From Pseudobutyrivibrio sp. MD2005 (GTDB taxonomy: Bacteria > Bacillota > Clostridia > Lachnospirales > Lachnospiraceae): a stretch of DNA of 64,000 nt. The DNA lies in contig NZ_KK211359.1 in the NCBI RefSeq assembly GCF_000621865.1, positions 1-64,000 of the forward strand, in the 5' to 3' direction. Below, in pieces: positions 51,851 through 62,001 of the stretch (its first letter is position 1; each line of letters opens with the position of its first letter). Under the pieces are notes generated by a model that did no database searches, was not told the DNA's origin, and saw only the letters and a program-made list of their open reading frames with translations. The position numbers were made by a program, and so were the translations under genes.

Positions 51851-52351
51851 ATGGAGTCTAAAAAAGTTCTTTCAATACTAGTAGAAAATACACCAGGTCT
51901 TACAAGTCGTATTTCGGGCTTATTTTCACGTAGAGGATACAATATAGATAGTTTCTCAGCTGGAGTTACAGCTGACCCTAGATATACAAGAGTTACAATT
52001 GTCACACATGGTGATGAGATGATTCTTGAGCAGATTGAAAAGCAGGTTTCAAAGCTTACTGAAGTAGTTGATCTCAAAGTTTTGGAGCATGGACAGTCTG
52101 TTAAAAGAGAGCTTATGCTGGTTAAGATTTCAGCTAGAAATAATGATAGACAGGATGTACTTACAATTGTGGAGATTTTCCATGGCAAGGTTGTAGATGT
52201 CACTCATGATTCAATGATTCTAGAGCTTACAGGAAATCAGGATAAGCTGGAAGCATTTTTAGATATGCTAGGAGACTATGATATTCTTGAGCTTGCACGT
52301 ACAGGTCTTACAGGCCTTACACGTGGCTCAGAGGACGTAGTTATATTATAA
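51851..52351 (+). CDS. ilvN: acetolactate synthase small subunit IlvN
   Basis: 166 residues. ACT domain at the N-terminus (KKVLSILVENTPGLTSRISGLFSRRGYNIDSFSAG) and the C-terminal IlvN domain (LVKISARNNDRQDVLTIVEIFHGKVVDVTHDSMILELTGNQDKLEAFLDML). It confers valine feedback inhibition on the catalytic subunit. The large-subunit gene is not in the window; ilvC follows by 18 bases. Confidence 0.93.
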   Translation: MESKKVLSILVENTPGLTSRISGLFSRRGYNIDSFSAGVTADPRYTRVTIVTHGDEMILEQIEKQVSKLTEVVDLKVLEHGQSVKRELMLVKISARNNDRQDVLTIVEIFHGKVVDVTHDSMILELTGNQDKLEAFLDMLGDYDILELARTGLTGLTRGSEDVVIL

Positions 52352-53398
<1,047 letters not shown>

Positions 53399-53454
53399 TT
53401 ATAGTGGAAAGCCCTAATTGCCGTAGGCGATTTAAATGGGTTACTGACCTTATA

Positions 53455-53493
53455 AAAAAGCCACCGAAAACTTTTAGTTTTTGGTGGCTCTTA
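53455..53493. terminator. bidirectional terminator between ilvC and the AP2-like gene
   Basis: GCCACCGAAAAC pairs with GTTTTTGGTGGC, flanked by A-rich and T-rich sequence suited to both directions. Confidence 0.8.
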
Positions 53494-53502
53494 TATTAAG
53501 TG

Positions 53503-54312
53503 CTAAGCATCACGGAAATTCTTGTTTCTGAAGAATTTATATAGATGAGAAGATATTTTAATTTCAGTATATACATCAGCATATTCTCTTGGTGAATACT
53601 CAGTGATGTAGTTGATAGGAAAAGATTTTGTCATGCCTCTGGCCCTGCACAAATCTACAGCTTTATTATAGGCAATGGCAGCGGTAGCTTCGTTGTTGTA
53701 TCGGCCCACAATGAAATCACCATTTAGATGAATTTTTGCTGCGTATATTATTTTTCCTTTTTTCTCTTCTTTATATACTCCGTGATATTTATTTACTACT
53801 ACAATGTTTGAATACCTAAAATCAGTATCGTCACCGTTGGCAAACTGATAATCACGGCCTTTTACGCTATAGGGCTTGATTCCGTAGCGACCAAGGATGT
53901 TGTATTGCATTCCGTAGTCGTTTACAAACATGTGACCACCTCGATTTTGAATCTTGTGGCTGGAGTAGTAGAACAAATCATCATTATCAAATTTTAGAAT
54001 AGTGGATTTATCCAAGTAATAGAGAAAATAGCTTTTCTGTAGGTAGATTGGATTTTTTATATATATGCCATTATCTCTAAAATTGATAAGGGTTATGCAT
54101 TTTTCGAAGGAAAGTGTATGTATGTTTTGAAGCAGATTATCAAGGGTGATGGTGCTATCTTTAATTAATAGTCTTGCTTCATCATAAGCTTTTGTGCAAT
54201 CAGATTCAGCGTTAAAGCTACCGATACTGATGTGCTTACCGCTGTAGGTTATGCTACCACGGTAGTAAGATCTGCCATCTTTGCGAGTGGCTACGCTAAC
54301 GCCTGGTTTCAT
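53503..54312 (-). CDS. AP2-like DNA-binding domain protein
   Basis: 269 residues from the ATG at 54312 (AAAGGAGG nine bases upstream); a longer frame to 54339 ignores this site. Two AP2/ERF-like modules are visible: residues about 3-50 (GVSVATRKDGRSYYRGSITYSGKHISIGSFNAESDCTKAYDEA) and about 180-230 (YHGVYKEEKKGKIIYAAKIHLNGDFIVGRYNNEATAAIAYNKA). The middle region (about 60-175) has no family I recognise and no HNH endonuclease motif. Likely DNA binding; target unknown. AP2 proteins in bacteria are often spread with mobile DNA, but no such DNA is adjacent. Confidence 0.7.
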   Translation of the reverse strand: MKPGVSVATRKDGRSYYRGSITYSGKHISIGSFNAESDCTKAYDEARLLIKDSTITLDNLLQNIHTLSFEKCITLINFRDNGIYIKNPIYLQKSYFLYYLDKSTILKFDNDDLFYYSSHKIQNRGGHMFVNDYGMQYNILGRYGIKPYSVKGRDYQFANGDDTDFRYSNIVVVNKYHGVYKEEKKGKIIYAAKIHLNGDFIVGRYNNEATAAIAYNKAVDLCRARGMTKSFPINYITEYSPREYADVYTEIKISSHLYKFFRNKNFRDA

Positions 54313-54400
54313 AGAGCTTTGCCTCCTTTTCCATAACATTAGTTTACACTATTGGGAAGGAGAAAATATTAAATTTGTGTGAATAAAAAAGGGTGTATTT

Positions 54401-55132
54401 ATGACTTTGGATTTGAAAAATACAAAGAAAAAAATCTTTGTAGAAGGTGTAAGAGACGGTGTTCCAATTGGTTTGGGATACTTTGCAGTGGCCTTCTCTC
54501 TAGGCATAATTGCAAGACAAGCGGGGTTAAATCCTATTCAAGGATTTATCAATTCAATGCTTAATCATGCAAGTGCAGGAGAGTATGCTGTTTATAGCAT
54601 AGTAAAAGAAGGGGCAACATATGTAGAAATGGCTATAATGACTCTCATCGTTAATGCTAGATATCTGCTTATGTCCACAGCTCTTAGCCAAAAGTTTGAT
54701 TCAAAAACCTCAATTCTTCATAGAGTATTGGTGGCCTTTGGCGTTACAGATGAACTGTTTGCCATCACTATAAAAAGGCCTGGAGTTATAGCTCCGCTAT
54801 ACAATTATGGTGCATTTGCCATTGCGGCACTTTGTTGGTCTCTTGGAACAGCATTTGGAATTGTAGCAGGAGAACTGATGCCAATCAGAGCAGTGTCTGC
54901 TTTATCAGTTGCATTATATGGAATGTTTCTTGCTTGCATTATGCCGGAAGCCAGAAAGCGCAGAATTGTTGCAGTATTGATTATTATTAGCTTTGTACTT
55001 AGCTACATAGCTGCACGTTTGCCGATGCTTTCAAATGTTTCAAGCGGTACCAAGACAATTATTCTTACAGTTGTAATAGCATCAGCTGCAGCGATTGCAT
55101 TCCCAAGACCGGAGGAAGAGGATGATGAGTAA
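54401..55132 (+). CDS. azlC: branched-chain amino acid exporter large subunit AzlC
   Basis: 243 residues, about six to seven membrane segments. GVRDGVPIGLGYFAVAFSLGIIARQAGLNPIQGFINSMLNHASAGEYAVYSIV is the AzlC core. With AzlD it exports leucine/isoleucine/valine or analogues, which fits its position after ilvNC. Overlaps azlD by 11 bases. Confidence 0.9.
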   Translation: MTLDLKNTKKKIFVEGVRDGVPIGLGYFAVAFSLGIIARQAGLNPIQGFINSMLNHASAGEYAVYSIVKEGATYVEMAIMTLIVNARYLLMSTALSQKFDSKTSILHRVLVAFGVTDELFAITIKRPGVIAPLYNYGAFAIAALCWSLGTAFGIVAGELMPIRAVSALSVALYGMFLACIMPEARKRRIVAVLIIISFVLSYIAARLPMLSNVSSGTKTIILTVVIASAAAIAFPRPEEEDDE

Positions 55133-55427
55133 TACATACATTTATATATTGGTTGCTGCCATTGTTAGTACTATAATCCGAGTACTTCCAGTGACAGTTT
55201 TTAGAAAGAATATTAAAAACAGATTTGTACGCTCTTTTCTATATTATGTACCTTTTGTTACATTGGCTGTTATGACGTTTCCTGCAATTATTGATGCTAC
55301 ACAAAGCAAGATATCAGGAATTCTGGCTCTTGTATGTGGCACTTTGGCAGCCTGGTTCAATATGAGCTTATTTAAGGTAGCTTGTATCTGCTGTGCAGTG
55401 GTATTTATTGCCGAGTTTTTTGTATAA
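55122..55427 (+). CDS. azlD: branched-chain amino acid exporter small subunit AzlD
   Basis: 101 residues; two adjacent ATG codons (55122, 55125) follow GGAGG by 6 and 9 bases. About four membrane helices, with IIRVLPVTVFRKNIKNRFVRSFLYYVPFVTLAVMTFPAI typical of AzlD. Confidence 0.9.
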   Translation: MMSNTYIYILVAAIVSTIIRVLPVTVFRKNIKNRFVRSFLYYVPFVTLAVMTFPAIIDATQSKISGILALVCGTLAAWFNMSLFKVACICCAVVFIAEFFV

Positions 55428-55452
55428 TGGGTATTATATGTAACAATTCGAT

Positions 55453-55479
55453 AAAAAAGGCTCTATAGAGTCTTTTTTT
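55453..55479 (+). terminator. azlCD terminator
   Basis: AAAAAAGGCTC pairs with GAGTCTTTTTT (one wobble) around TATA, then T run. Confidence 0.8.
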
Positions 55480-55605
55480 ATTGTGTAGAATTTCTAAGAT
55501 AGAAAATAGAATTTTATATTTTAAACAAAAAAAGTAACTGATAGAATCAAATCATAGTAAAAAACGGCAACATAAGTTGCTAGCGAAACAGGAGGAGAAG
55601 AAAAC

Positions 55606-56757
55606 ATGAAAAAACGCGTTCTTGGGGTTTTACTAACAGCCGTTATGGCTATGGGAATGTTCGCTGGTTGTGGACCTGCTGATACAGGAGCACCTGCTGG
55701 GGATGCAGGCACAGCTCAGACAGCAGATTCGGGGGATACATCTACACCAGCAAACCCTAATGGCAAGAGAGTTGCAGTAGCAATGCCTACTCAGTCATCA
55801 GAAAGATGGATCAATGATGGTAATAACATGAAGGAGAAGCTTGAAGCTCTCGGTTACGAAGTAGATTTGCAGTATGCTGAAGATGACGTACAGGCTCAGG
55901 TTTCTCAGATTGAGAACATGATCGCAGCTGGTGCTGATTGCTTAGTTATCGCAGCTGTAGATTCATCAGCTCTTGTAAATGTAGAGCAGCAGGCAAAGGA
56001 TGCTGGTATTCCTATCATCGCCTATGACAGACTTTTAATGGATACAGATGCTGTTTCATATTATGCAACATTCGATAACAAGGGTGTTGGTACAGCAATC
56101 GGTAAGTACATTGAGGATGCTAAGGATCTTAAGAATGCTAAGGCAGACGGAAAGTCTTACACAATCGAGTTCTTCATGGGTTCACCAGATGATAACAACG
56201 CTGTAATGCTTTATGACGGACTTATGGAAGTACTTCAGCCATACCTTGATGATGAAGTATTAGTTTGTAAGTCAGGTAGAACATCATTTGATGATACATG
56301 TATCTTAAGATGGTCTCAGGAAACAGCTCAGCAGAACTGTGAGAACTACTTAACAGGTTTCTATGCAGATGAAAAGCTTGATATCTGTGCAACAGCTTTT
56401 GATGGTTTTGCTTATGGTTGTAAGGCAGCTCTTGAAGGTGCTGGATATAAGGTTGGCGAGGATTGGCCACTTATCACAGGACAGGATGCAGAGCTTATGG
56501 CAACAAAGAACATCATCGCAGGTTCTCAGACAATGTCTATCTACAAGGATACACGTCTCCTTGCAGACAAGTGCGTAACAATGGTACAGGCAGTTCTTGA
56601 AGGCGGCGAGCCAGAAATCAACGATACAGAGCAGTATGACAATGGTAAGAAGGTAGTTCCTTCATATCTATGTACACCTGTTGCAGTTGATAAAGACAAC
56701 TACAAAGAAATCATTGTAGATGGTGGTTACTACACAGAGGAACAGCTTGCTGAATAA
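55606..56757 (+). CDS. multiple-sugar-binding lipoprotein (ChvE-like)
   Basis: 383 residues. Lipoprotein signal with acylated Cys in MFAGCGPAD (about residue 22), a short Gly/Ala/Thr-rich linker, then a periplasmic-binding fold of the ribose/ChvE class: VAVAMPTQSSERWINDGNNMKEKLEALGYEVDLQYAEDD, AAVDSSALVNVEQQAKDAGIPIIAYDRLLM and ITGQDAELMATKNIIAGSQTMSIYKD. It captures aldoses such as arabinose, xylose or galactose outside the membrane for the following ABC genes. AGGAGGAGA precedes the ATG. Confidence 0.9.
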   Translation: MKKRVLGVLLTAVMAMGMFAGCGPADTGAPAGDAGTAQTADSGDTSTPANPNGKRVAVAMPTQSSERWINDGNNMKEKLEALGYEVDLQYAEDDVQAQVSQIENMIAAGADCLVIAAVDSSALVNVEQQAKDAGIPIIAYDRLLMDTDAVSYYATFDNKGVGTAIGKYIEDAKDLKNAKADGKSYTIEFFMGSPDDNNAVMLYDGLMEVLQPYLDDEVLVCKSGRTSFDDTCILRWSQETAQQNCENYLTGFYADEKLDICATAFDGFAYGCKAALEGAGYKVGEDWPLITGQDAELMATKNIIAGSQTMSIYKDTRLLADKCVTMVQAVLEGGEPEINDTEQYDNGKKVVPSYLCTPVAVDKDNYKEIIVDGGYYTEEQLAE

Positions 56758-56789
56758 GATTTAGCACAATGCATTAGATGTTTACACAA

Positions 56790-56820
56790 GTGGCGACTTG
56801 CAAGAGTCGCCACAGTTTTT
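56790..56820 (+). terminator. intercistronic stem-loop after the sugar-binding gene
   Basis: Perfect nine-base stem GTGGCGACT/AGTCGCCAC with loop TGCAAG and T run AGTTTTT, only 15 bases before the ATPase start. Such partial terminators raise binding-protein output over the membrane components. Confidence 0.75.
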
Positions 56821-56834
56821 AAAAGGAGAAGATT

Positions 56835-58394
56835 ATGTCAGATTACATCTTGGAAATGAAACATATTATTAAAGAGTTTTCTGGAGTAAGAGCCCTTGAT
56901 GATGTTAATCTGCAGGTTAAAAAGGGAGAGATACACGCTCTTTGTGGAGAGAATGGTGCTGGAAAATCAACTTTGATGAACGTTTTGTCTGGTGTTTATC
57001 CATATGGAAGCTACGAGGGAGACGTTGAGTATCACGGAGAGGTTTGTAAATTCCATAACCTGAGAGATTCAGAGGCAAAAGGAATAGTTATTATTCACCA
57101 GGAACTTGCACTTAGTCCACTTCTTTCTATAGCAGAAAACGTATTCTTAGGAAACGAGCAGCTTTCTATGAAAGGTGTTATAGATTGGACAAAGACTAGA
57201 CAAAAAGCTCAGGAAATGTTGGCTAGAGTTGGCCTTGAAAATGAAAATGTCAATGCGCCTGTTAATTCACTTGGTGTTGGCAAACAGCAGCTTATAGAAA
57301 TTGCAAAAGCAATGGCTAAAAAGGTAGAGCTTCTTATTTTGGATGAGCCTACTGCAGCCTTAAATGATGAAGAATCTAAAAAACTTTTGGACATCATGTT
57401 GGAGCTTAAGAGACAGGGAATTACCTGTATTATTATTTCACATAAGCTAAATGAGATTAGCTATGTTGCAGACGCAGTTACCGTAATTAGAGATGGTAAA
57501 ACAATTGAAACACTTGTTAAAGGTGTTGATGATTTCTCTGAGGATAGAGTTATTAAGGCCATGGTTGGTCGAGAGCTTACTAATCGATATCCAGTAAGAG
57601 AAGGCGTTACTATTGGTGATACAATTTTCGAAGTAAAGAACTGGAATGTGTATCATCCAGATGATCCTGACAGACAAGTTCTTAAGGATATTAATATCGA
57701 AGTTAAGGCAGGAGAGGTTGTTGGCTTAGCCGGACTGATGGGTGCAGGTCGTACAGAATTTGCAATGAGTGTATTTGGTCACAGCTATGGACAGAAAATC
57801 TCAGGTACTGTAAAAATAAACGGCAAGGAAGTTCATCTTAATACAGTAAAGGATGCCATAAATAATAAGCTTGCATATGTTACAGAAGATAGAAAGACAA
57901 ACGGACTTATCTTAATCGGTGACATTAAAGAAAACATGGCTTTGGCAGCGCGACCTAAGTTCTTCTCAAAGCATGGCATTATCAACGGCAATGATGAGAT
58001 AGTAGCTGCTGAAGAATACAAAAAGAGAATTAACGTAAAAGCGAATTCCATTAACCAGGTTGTTGGATCACTTTCAGGTGGTAATCAGCAAAAGGTTGTA
58101 CTTGCAAAATGGATGCTTACCCAGCCAGACGTACTTATTTTGGATGAGCCAACAAGAGGTATCGACGTTGGTGCAAAATACGAAATATATTGCGTCATAA
58201 ATGATCTTGCGAGAGCAGGAAAGGCTGTAATTGTAATTTCTTCAGAAATGCCTGAAATCATTGGTACATGTGACCGTATATACGTTATCAATGAAGGTGA
58301 AATTGCTGGTGAGCTTTCAAGTGAGGAAGTATCACAGGAAAGAATTATGCAGTGCGTAATGGCACACAACAGAAAGGATGATGGAAATGAATAA
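56835..58394 (+). CDS. sugar ABC importer ATPase (MmsA/GguA-like)
   Basis: 519 residues with two ABC cassettes. First: Walker [17 protein letters not shown] (about 37-52) and Walker [13 protein letters not shown] (about 165). Second: a degenerate Walker [17 protein letters not shown] (about 300, the Lys replaced), signature [16 protein letters not shown] (about 413) and [19 protein letters not shown]. This asymmetry is usual for the carbohydrate class 2 (CUT2) family. The permease start lies inside its 3' end. Confidence 0.92.
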   Translation: MSDYILEMKHIIKEFSGVRALDDVNLQVKKGEIHALCGENGAGKSTLMNVLSGVYPYGSYEGDVEYHGEVCKFHNLRDSEAKGIVIIHQELALSPLLSIAENVFLGNEQLSMKGVIDWTKTRQKAQEMLARVGLENENVNAPVNSLGVGKQQLIEIAKAMAKKVELLILDEPTAALNDEESKKLLDIMLELKRQGITCIIISHKLNEISYVADAVTVIRDGKTIETLVKGVDDFSEDRVIKAMVGRELTNRYPVREGVTIGDTIFEVKNWNVYHPDDPDRQVLKDINIEVKAGEVVGLAGLMGAGRTEFAMSVFGHSYGQKISGTVKINGKEVHLNTVKDAINNKLAYVTEDRKTNGLILIGDIKENMALAARPKFFSKHGIINGNDEIVAAEEYKKRINVKANSINQVVGSLSGGNQQKVVLAKWMLTQPDVLILDEPTRGIDVGAKYEIYCVINDLARAGKAVIVISSEMPEIIGTCDRIYVINEGEIAGELSSEEVSQERIMQCVMAHNRKDDGNE

Positions 58395-59553
58395 TAAAAG
58401 AGCTAATTTAGACATGAAACAATACGGCATGTTTATTGCCCTTATTGTAATTTATTTAATCTTTGCAATACTTACAGGTGGTAAAAACCTTACACCTATG
58501 AACATTAACAACCTTGTAATGCAGAACGGTTACGTAGTAATCCTTGCAATAGGTATGTTACTTTGCGTACTTACTGGTAACGTCGACCTGGGCGTTGGTT
58601 CAGTAGTAGCTTTATGTGGTGCCACAGCTGGTATCATGATGATGGACTACAAGATGAATATGTGGGTTGCTATTTTTGCAGCACTTGCAATTGGTCTCTT
58701 AGTAGGTATGTTTGCAGGCTTCTTCATCGCCTACTTAAGCATTCCTCCATTCGTTGTTACACTGGCTACAATGCTTATGGGTCGAGGCCTTACATACACA
58801 CTTTTACAGGCACAGACAAAAGGTCCTCTTCCTACAAACTACAACTTCATTGGAGCAGGCTTCCTTCCTACATACAAAATATTCTTTGGCGATGGAATCT
58901 TAGACTTAGTATCAATCGCAGTTGCAATTATTGCATCAGCTGCATTAATCTGGTCAGAGCTTAAGAGCATCAAGACAAAGAAGAAATACAACTTTGCATT
59001 AGCTCCAACATGGCAGACAATTCTCAAGCTTGGAATTATGCTTTTCATCATTTGGTTCTTCTTCTATAAATTAGCACGTTACAATGGACTTCCATTTGTA
59101 TTACTTATCATGGTAATCCTCATTGGAATCTATGCATTTATCACAACAAAGACAGTTGCAGGACGTCAAATCTACGCATTAGGTGGAAACAGAAAAGCAG
59201 CTAACCTTTCAGGTATCGATACAAACAAAGTATTCTTCTGGGTATACACAAACATGGGTGTACTTGCAGCAATCGCAGGTATCGTACTTTCAGCTCGTAA
59301 CGGATCATCTACACCAAAAGCTGGTGATGGTTTCGAAATGGATGCCATCGCATCTTGCTACATCGGTGGTGCAGCCGTTGCCGGTGGTTCAGGTACAATC
59401 CTTGGAGCAGTTGTCGGAGCCTTCGTAATGGGTATCCTCAACAACGGTATGTCCCTATTTGGATGGTCAACAGATATCCAAAAAATCGTAAAGGGTGCCG
59501 TACTCCTTGGTGCCGTTACAGTAGACGTACTTTCAAAGCGCAAGAAAAACTAA
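58381..59553 (+). CDS. sugar ABC permease (GguB-like)
   Basis: About 390 residues; ATG codons at 58378, 58381 and 58387 follow AAAGG, so the exact start is uncertain. About ten membrane segments; [50 protein letters not shown] and [37 protein letters not shown] are CUT2 permease blocks. Overlaps the ATPase gene. Followed at once by a terminator that is also the left edge of GHE-3. Confidence 0.92.
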   Translation: MEMNNKRANLDMKQYGMFIALIVIYLIFAILTGGKNLTPMNINNLVMQNGYVVILAIGMLLCVLTGNVDLGVGSVVALCGATAGIMMMDYKMNMWVAIFAALAIGLLVGMFAGFFIAYLSIPPFVVTLATMLMGRGLTYTLLQAQTKGPLPTNYNFIGAGFLPTYKIFFGDGILDLVSIAVAIIASAALIWSELKSIKTKKKYNFALAPTWQTILKLGIMLFIIWFFFYKLARYNGLPFVLLIMVILIGIYAFITTKTVAGRQIYALGGNRKAANLSGIDTNKVFFWVYTNMGVLAAIAGIVLSARNGSSTPKAGDGFEMDAIASCYIGGAAVAGGSGTILGAVVGAFVMGILNNGMSLFGWSTDIQKIVKGAVLLGAVTVDVLSKRKKN

Positions 59554-59560
59554 AACTCAT

Positions 59561-59591
59561 CCCTGGGGCCACAGGCACCCAGGGATTTTTT
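59561..59591 (+). terminator. terminator of the sugar ABC operon
   Basis: CCCTGGG pairs with CCCAGGG, then ATTTTTT. The loop side contains GCCACAGGCACCC (59568-59580), which is exactly complementary to 60330-60342 at the far end of GHE-3. Confidence 0.85.
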
Positions 59592-60356
59592 ATGCCCGCC
59601 GCCCCGTGTTTGCCCGCTTCCCGCTATGCCAAGGCTTTTTGCGCCCACCGATTTATATTTGCTGCCGGCCTCTTGCCCTAGTGCTTGCCGCGCCCACGCT
59701 ATAGCTACACAATCACAAAATTTTGATTTTCTAAATACTGCATGTCGCGTTCTTTATTAGCAGGTGTTCTTTCGATTCTTTGCAATTCGTGGGTAAGTGT
59801 TTGTGCTGTGCTGACACGCACAGCTTTTATTAATTACTACCAAAGCAGATTTGCAGTATAATTGCATGATTTTGAAATGAACTTAGTAAAATAAGAAACA
59901 GGTTTTATAAAGTTTATATACGGGGTGCCATGGACGGCACCCCGAGCCTGATAGTGAAACGGACTGAACTTGAAGGCGGTATATAAACTTATAAAACCTG
60001 TTTCTTTAATTTTACTTAGTGAATGGAGTATGAATGCAATTATACTGCGAATCTGTTTGGTAGTAATGTTTGTACTTCATAGTGTCAGCACCGCAACAAA
60101 CACTTACCCACGAATGGCAAAACCAACGAAAGTACACCTGCAGAAAGCTCCATTTGCAGTATTAAGAAAATCTAAAATTTTGCTCAAATGATGTAGCTAT
60201 AGCGTTGGCGCGGCAAGCCACAGGGCAAGAGGCCGGCAGCCTCCAGGTTATGGTGGGCGCAAAAAAGTCTTGGGGTAGCGGGAAGAAGCGGGCATGAAGC
60301 TATGGGCGGTGGATTGGGAAACAAGGGGCGGGTGCCTGTGGCACATTGAGGGGTCT
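59561..60356 (+). repeat. giant hairpin element GHE-3 (diverged candidate structured RNA)
   Basis: Same plan as GHE-1 and GHE-2 but more diverged in sequence and slightly longer. Outermost pair 59568-59580 with 60330-60342; further GC-rich stem around 59612-59649 with about 60256-60297; 48-nt stem 59661-59708 with 60193-60240. Core 484 nt: 59788-59804 pairs exactly with 60096-60112; the loops TGATTTTGAAATGAAC and GAATGGAGTATGAA match those of the other copies; apex hairpin GGGGTGCC/GGCACCCC keeps the loop ATGGAC while most of its stem base pairs differ. The second apex arm is kept in outline only. No coding frame is supported. Confidence 0.88.
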
Positions 60357-60358
60357 TG

Positions 60359-60367
60359 TGCTAAGAT
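60359..60367 (+). promoter_or_regulatory. possible extended -10 promoter for the response regulator
   Basis: TGCTAAGAT fits a TGn-extended -10; no good -35 is seen. It lies just past GHE-3, as promoters do after the other two elements. Confidence 0.35.
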
Positions 60368-60399
60368 ATTCGTAACGGTTTTTTTAGGGAGAGGTTTTT

Positions 60400-62001
60400 A
60401 TGTATAATGTTATGCTTGTAGACGACGAGGAGGAAGTACGCGTCGCCATTGAAAAGAAGATTAATTGGCAGGAGCTGGGATTTCAGGTTATTGCTACGGC
60501 TGAGAATGGTCAGGATGCACTGGAGGTTGCGCTGGAGAAGCAGCCGGATGTTGTGATGACGGATATTAATATGCCGTTTATGAATGGGCTGGAGTTTTGT
60601 AAGCAGCTTAAGGCACAGCAGCCTGCTACAAAGGTGGTTATATTTTCTGGCTATGATGAGTTTGAGTATGCTAAGGAGGCCATAGAGCTTTCTGCTGAAG
60701 AATATATTTTAAAGCCAATCGATGCTGATGAGCTTTATAAGGTTTTTGCTCGTATCAAAGTGAGTTTGGATGATGAGCTGGATAAGATGAGGAATATTCA
60801 GAATCTGGAGAAGTATTACCAGGAGAGTTTTCCTTTTTTTAGAGAGCAGTTCCTTATTGGTTTGATAGAGGGCCATATAGAGCTTGATCGTATTTCTGAG
60901 ATTACGTCTGATTATGGTGAAGGCATCGAGGGGAATTTCTATGCTGTCGGCATTATAAAATTATCCTTTGATAAGAGTGAAAAAGTTAATAACGTGGATA
61001 GAAAGCTGCTTTCAGTTTCTTTGAATCAGCTAGCGAAGAAGAGCTTGGAAGGCTTTAATAATTATCATTGCATAAATTATCTGGGCAATGTTATTGTCCT
61101 TGGATGCTTTGAGAAGGAAGAGGAGTATCAGGGTTTTGTGGGTGAGCTCGATAAGATTTGTAAGATGTCGGCAAAGCTTATTGAGGTGCCAACAACTGCT
61201 GGTGCAGGTAATGTAGTTACAAGTCTAAAGGATTTGTTTAGTTCCTTTAAGTCGGCGAGAGATGCAGTGTCTTATCGTATTTTGTTTGATGAGAACCAGG
61301 CTATCTCTATTAATGATGTAGAGCCTCATCAGGCATCGGTGAATCTTTTCGAAAACGATAATGTTAATAATATTTTAAAGCAGATTAAGATTGGCTCTGA
61401 GGAAGATTTGAATCAGGCGATTCATGAGTTTTTTGAGGGGCTTTCACATAAGGGCATTGCAATTTATCAGTTGAAGCTTTCTATACTGGAAGCTTATTTT
61501 GAGGTGATAAAGCTTGCAAAATCCTATGATATTTCAGATATTGATATGTCTAATAAGGATGGGGATGTGCTTGTTATTTTAGATGAGTTCGATTCCTTTG
61601 ATACCATTGAAAAATGGTTCATTGATAAATGCTTCGCTATTCGCAAAGAGATTAATAAAACACGTTTGGATTCTACCAGTTTGCTGATAGATAAAGCTAA
61701 AGAGTTTATAGGGGAGCATTTTAGTGAGTCGGATTTGTCTGTTGATAGGCTTTGTTCACACTTAAATGTTAGTGCTAATTATTTTTCGGCGCTGTTTAAA
61801 AAGAGCACAGGGGATAGCTTTGTAACATATCTTACAAATATACGTATGAAAAAGGCGGTAGAGCTATTGGAGACTACAGATGAAAAGGCTTATATCATAG
61901 CGGGAATGATTGGATATGATGAGCCAAATTACTTTAGCTATGTATTTAAGAAGGCATATGGAATTTCACCTTCTAAATATCGTCAGCAAAGGGAGAGTTA
62001 A
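60400..62001 (+). CDS. YesN-type response regulator (receiver + AraC)
   Basis: 533 residues. Receiver domain (about 1-120): MLVDDEEEVRVAI, phospho-acceptor Asp in VMTDINMPFMNG (about residue 55), and the conserved Lys in YILKPIDADEL (about 105). A long middle region, then a C-terminal AraC-type pair of helix-turn-helices (about 430-530) with DRLCSHLNVSANYFSALFKKSTGDSFVTYLTNIRMKKAVELLETT and YDEPNYFSYVFKKAYGISPSKYR. Next to its kinase (one-base overlap) and the sugar ABC operon, which is the likely target. Confidence 0.93.
   Translation: MYNVMLVDDEEEVRVAIEKKINWQELGFQVIATAENGQDALEVALEKQPDVVMTDINMPFMNGLEFCKQLKAQQPATKVVIFSGYDEFEYAKEAIELSAEEYILKPIDADELYKVFARIKVSLDDELDKMRNIQNLEKYYQESFPFFREQFLIGLIEGHIELDRISEITSDYGEGIEGNFYAVGIIKLSFDKSEKVNNVDRKLLSVSLNQLAKKSLEGFNNYHCINYLGNVIVLGCFEKEEEYQGFVGELDKICKMSAKLIEVPTTAGAGNVVTSLKDLFSSFKSARDAVSYRILFDENQAISINDVEPHQASVNLFENDNVNNILKQIKIGSEEDLNQAIHEFFEGLSHKGIAIYQLKLSILEAYFEVIKLAKSYDISDIDMSNKDGDVLVILDEFDSFDTIEKWFIDKCFAIRKEINKTRLDSTSLLIDKAKEFIGEHFSESDLSVDRLCSHLNVSANYFSALFKKSTGDSFVTYLTNIRMKKAVELLETTDEKAYIIAGMIGYDEPNYFSYVFKKAYGISPSKYRQQRES

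Noticed and set aside
59970-60191. Open frames inside the giant hairpin elements (for example 59970-60191, 27156-27371)
   Set aside because: They are not conserved between copies, lack ribosome sites and run through paired arms. The complementarity itself produces fortuitous open frames.
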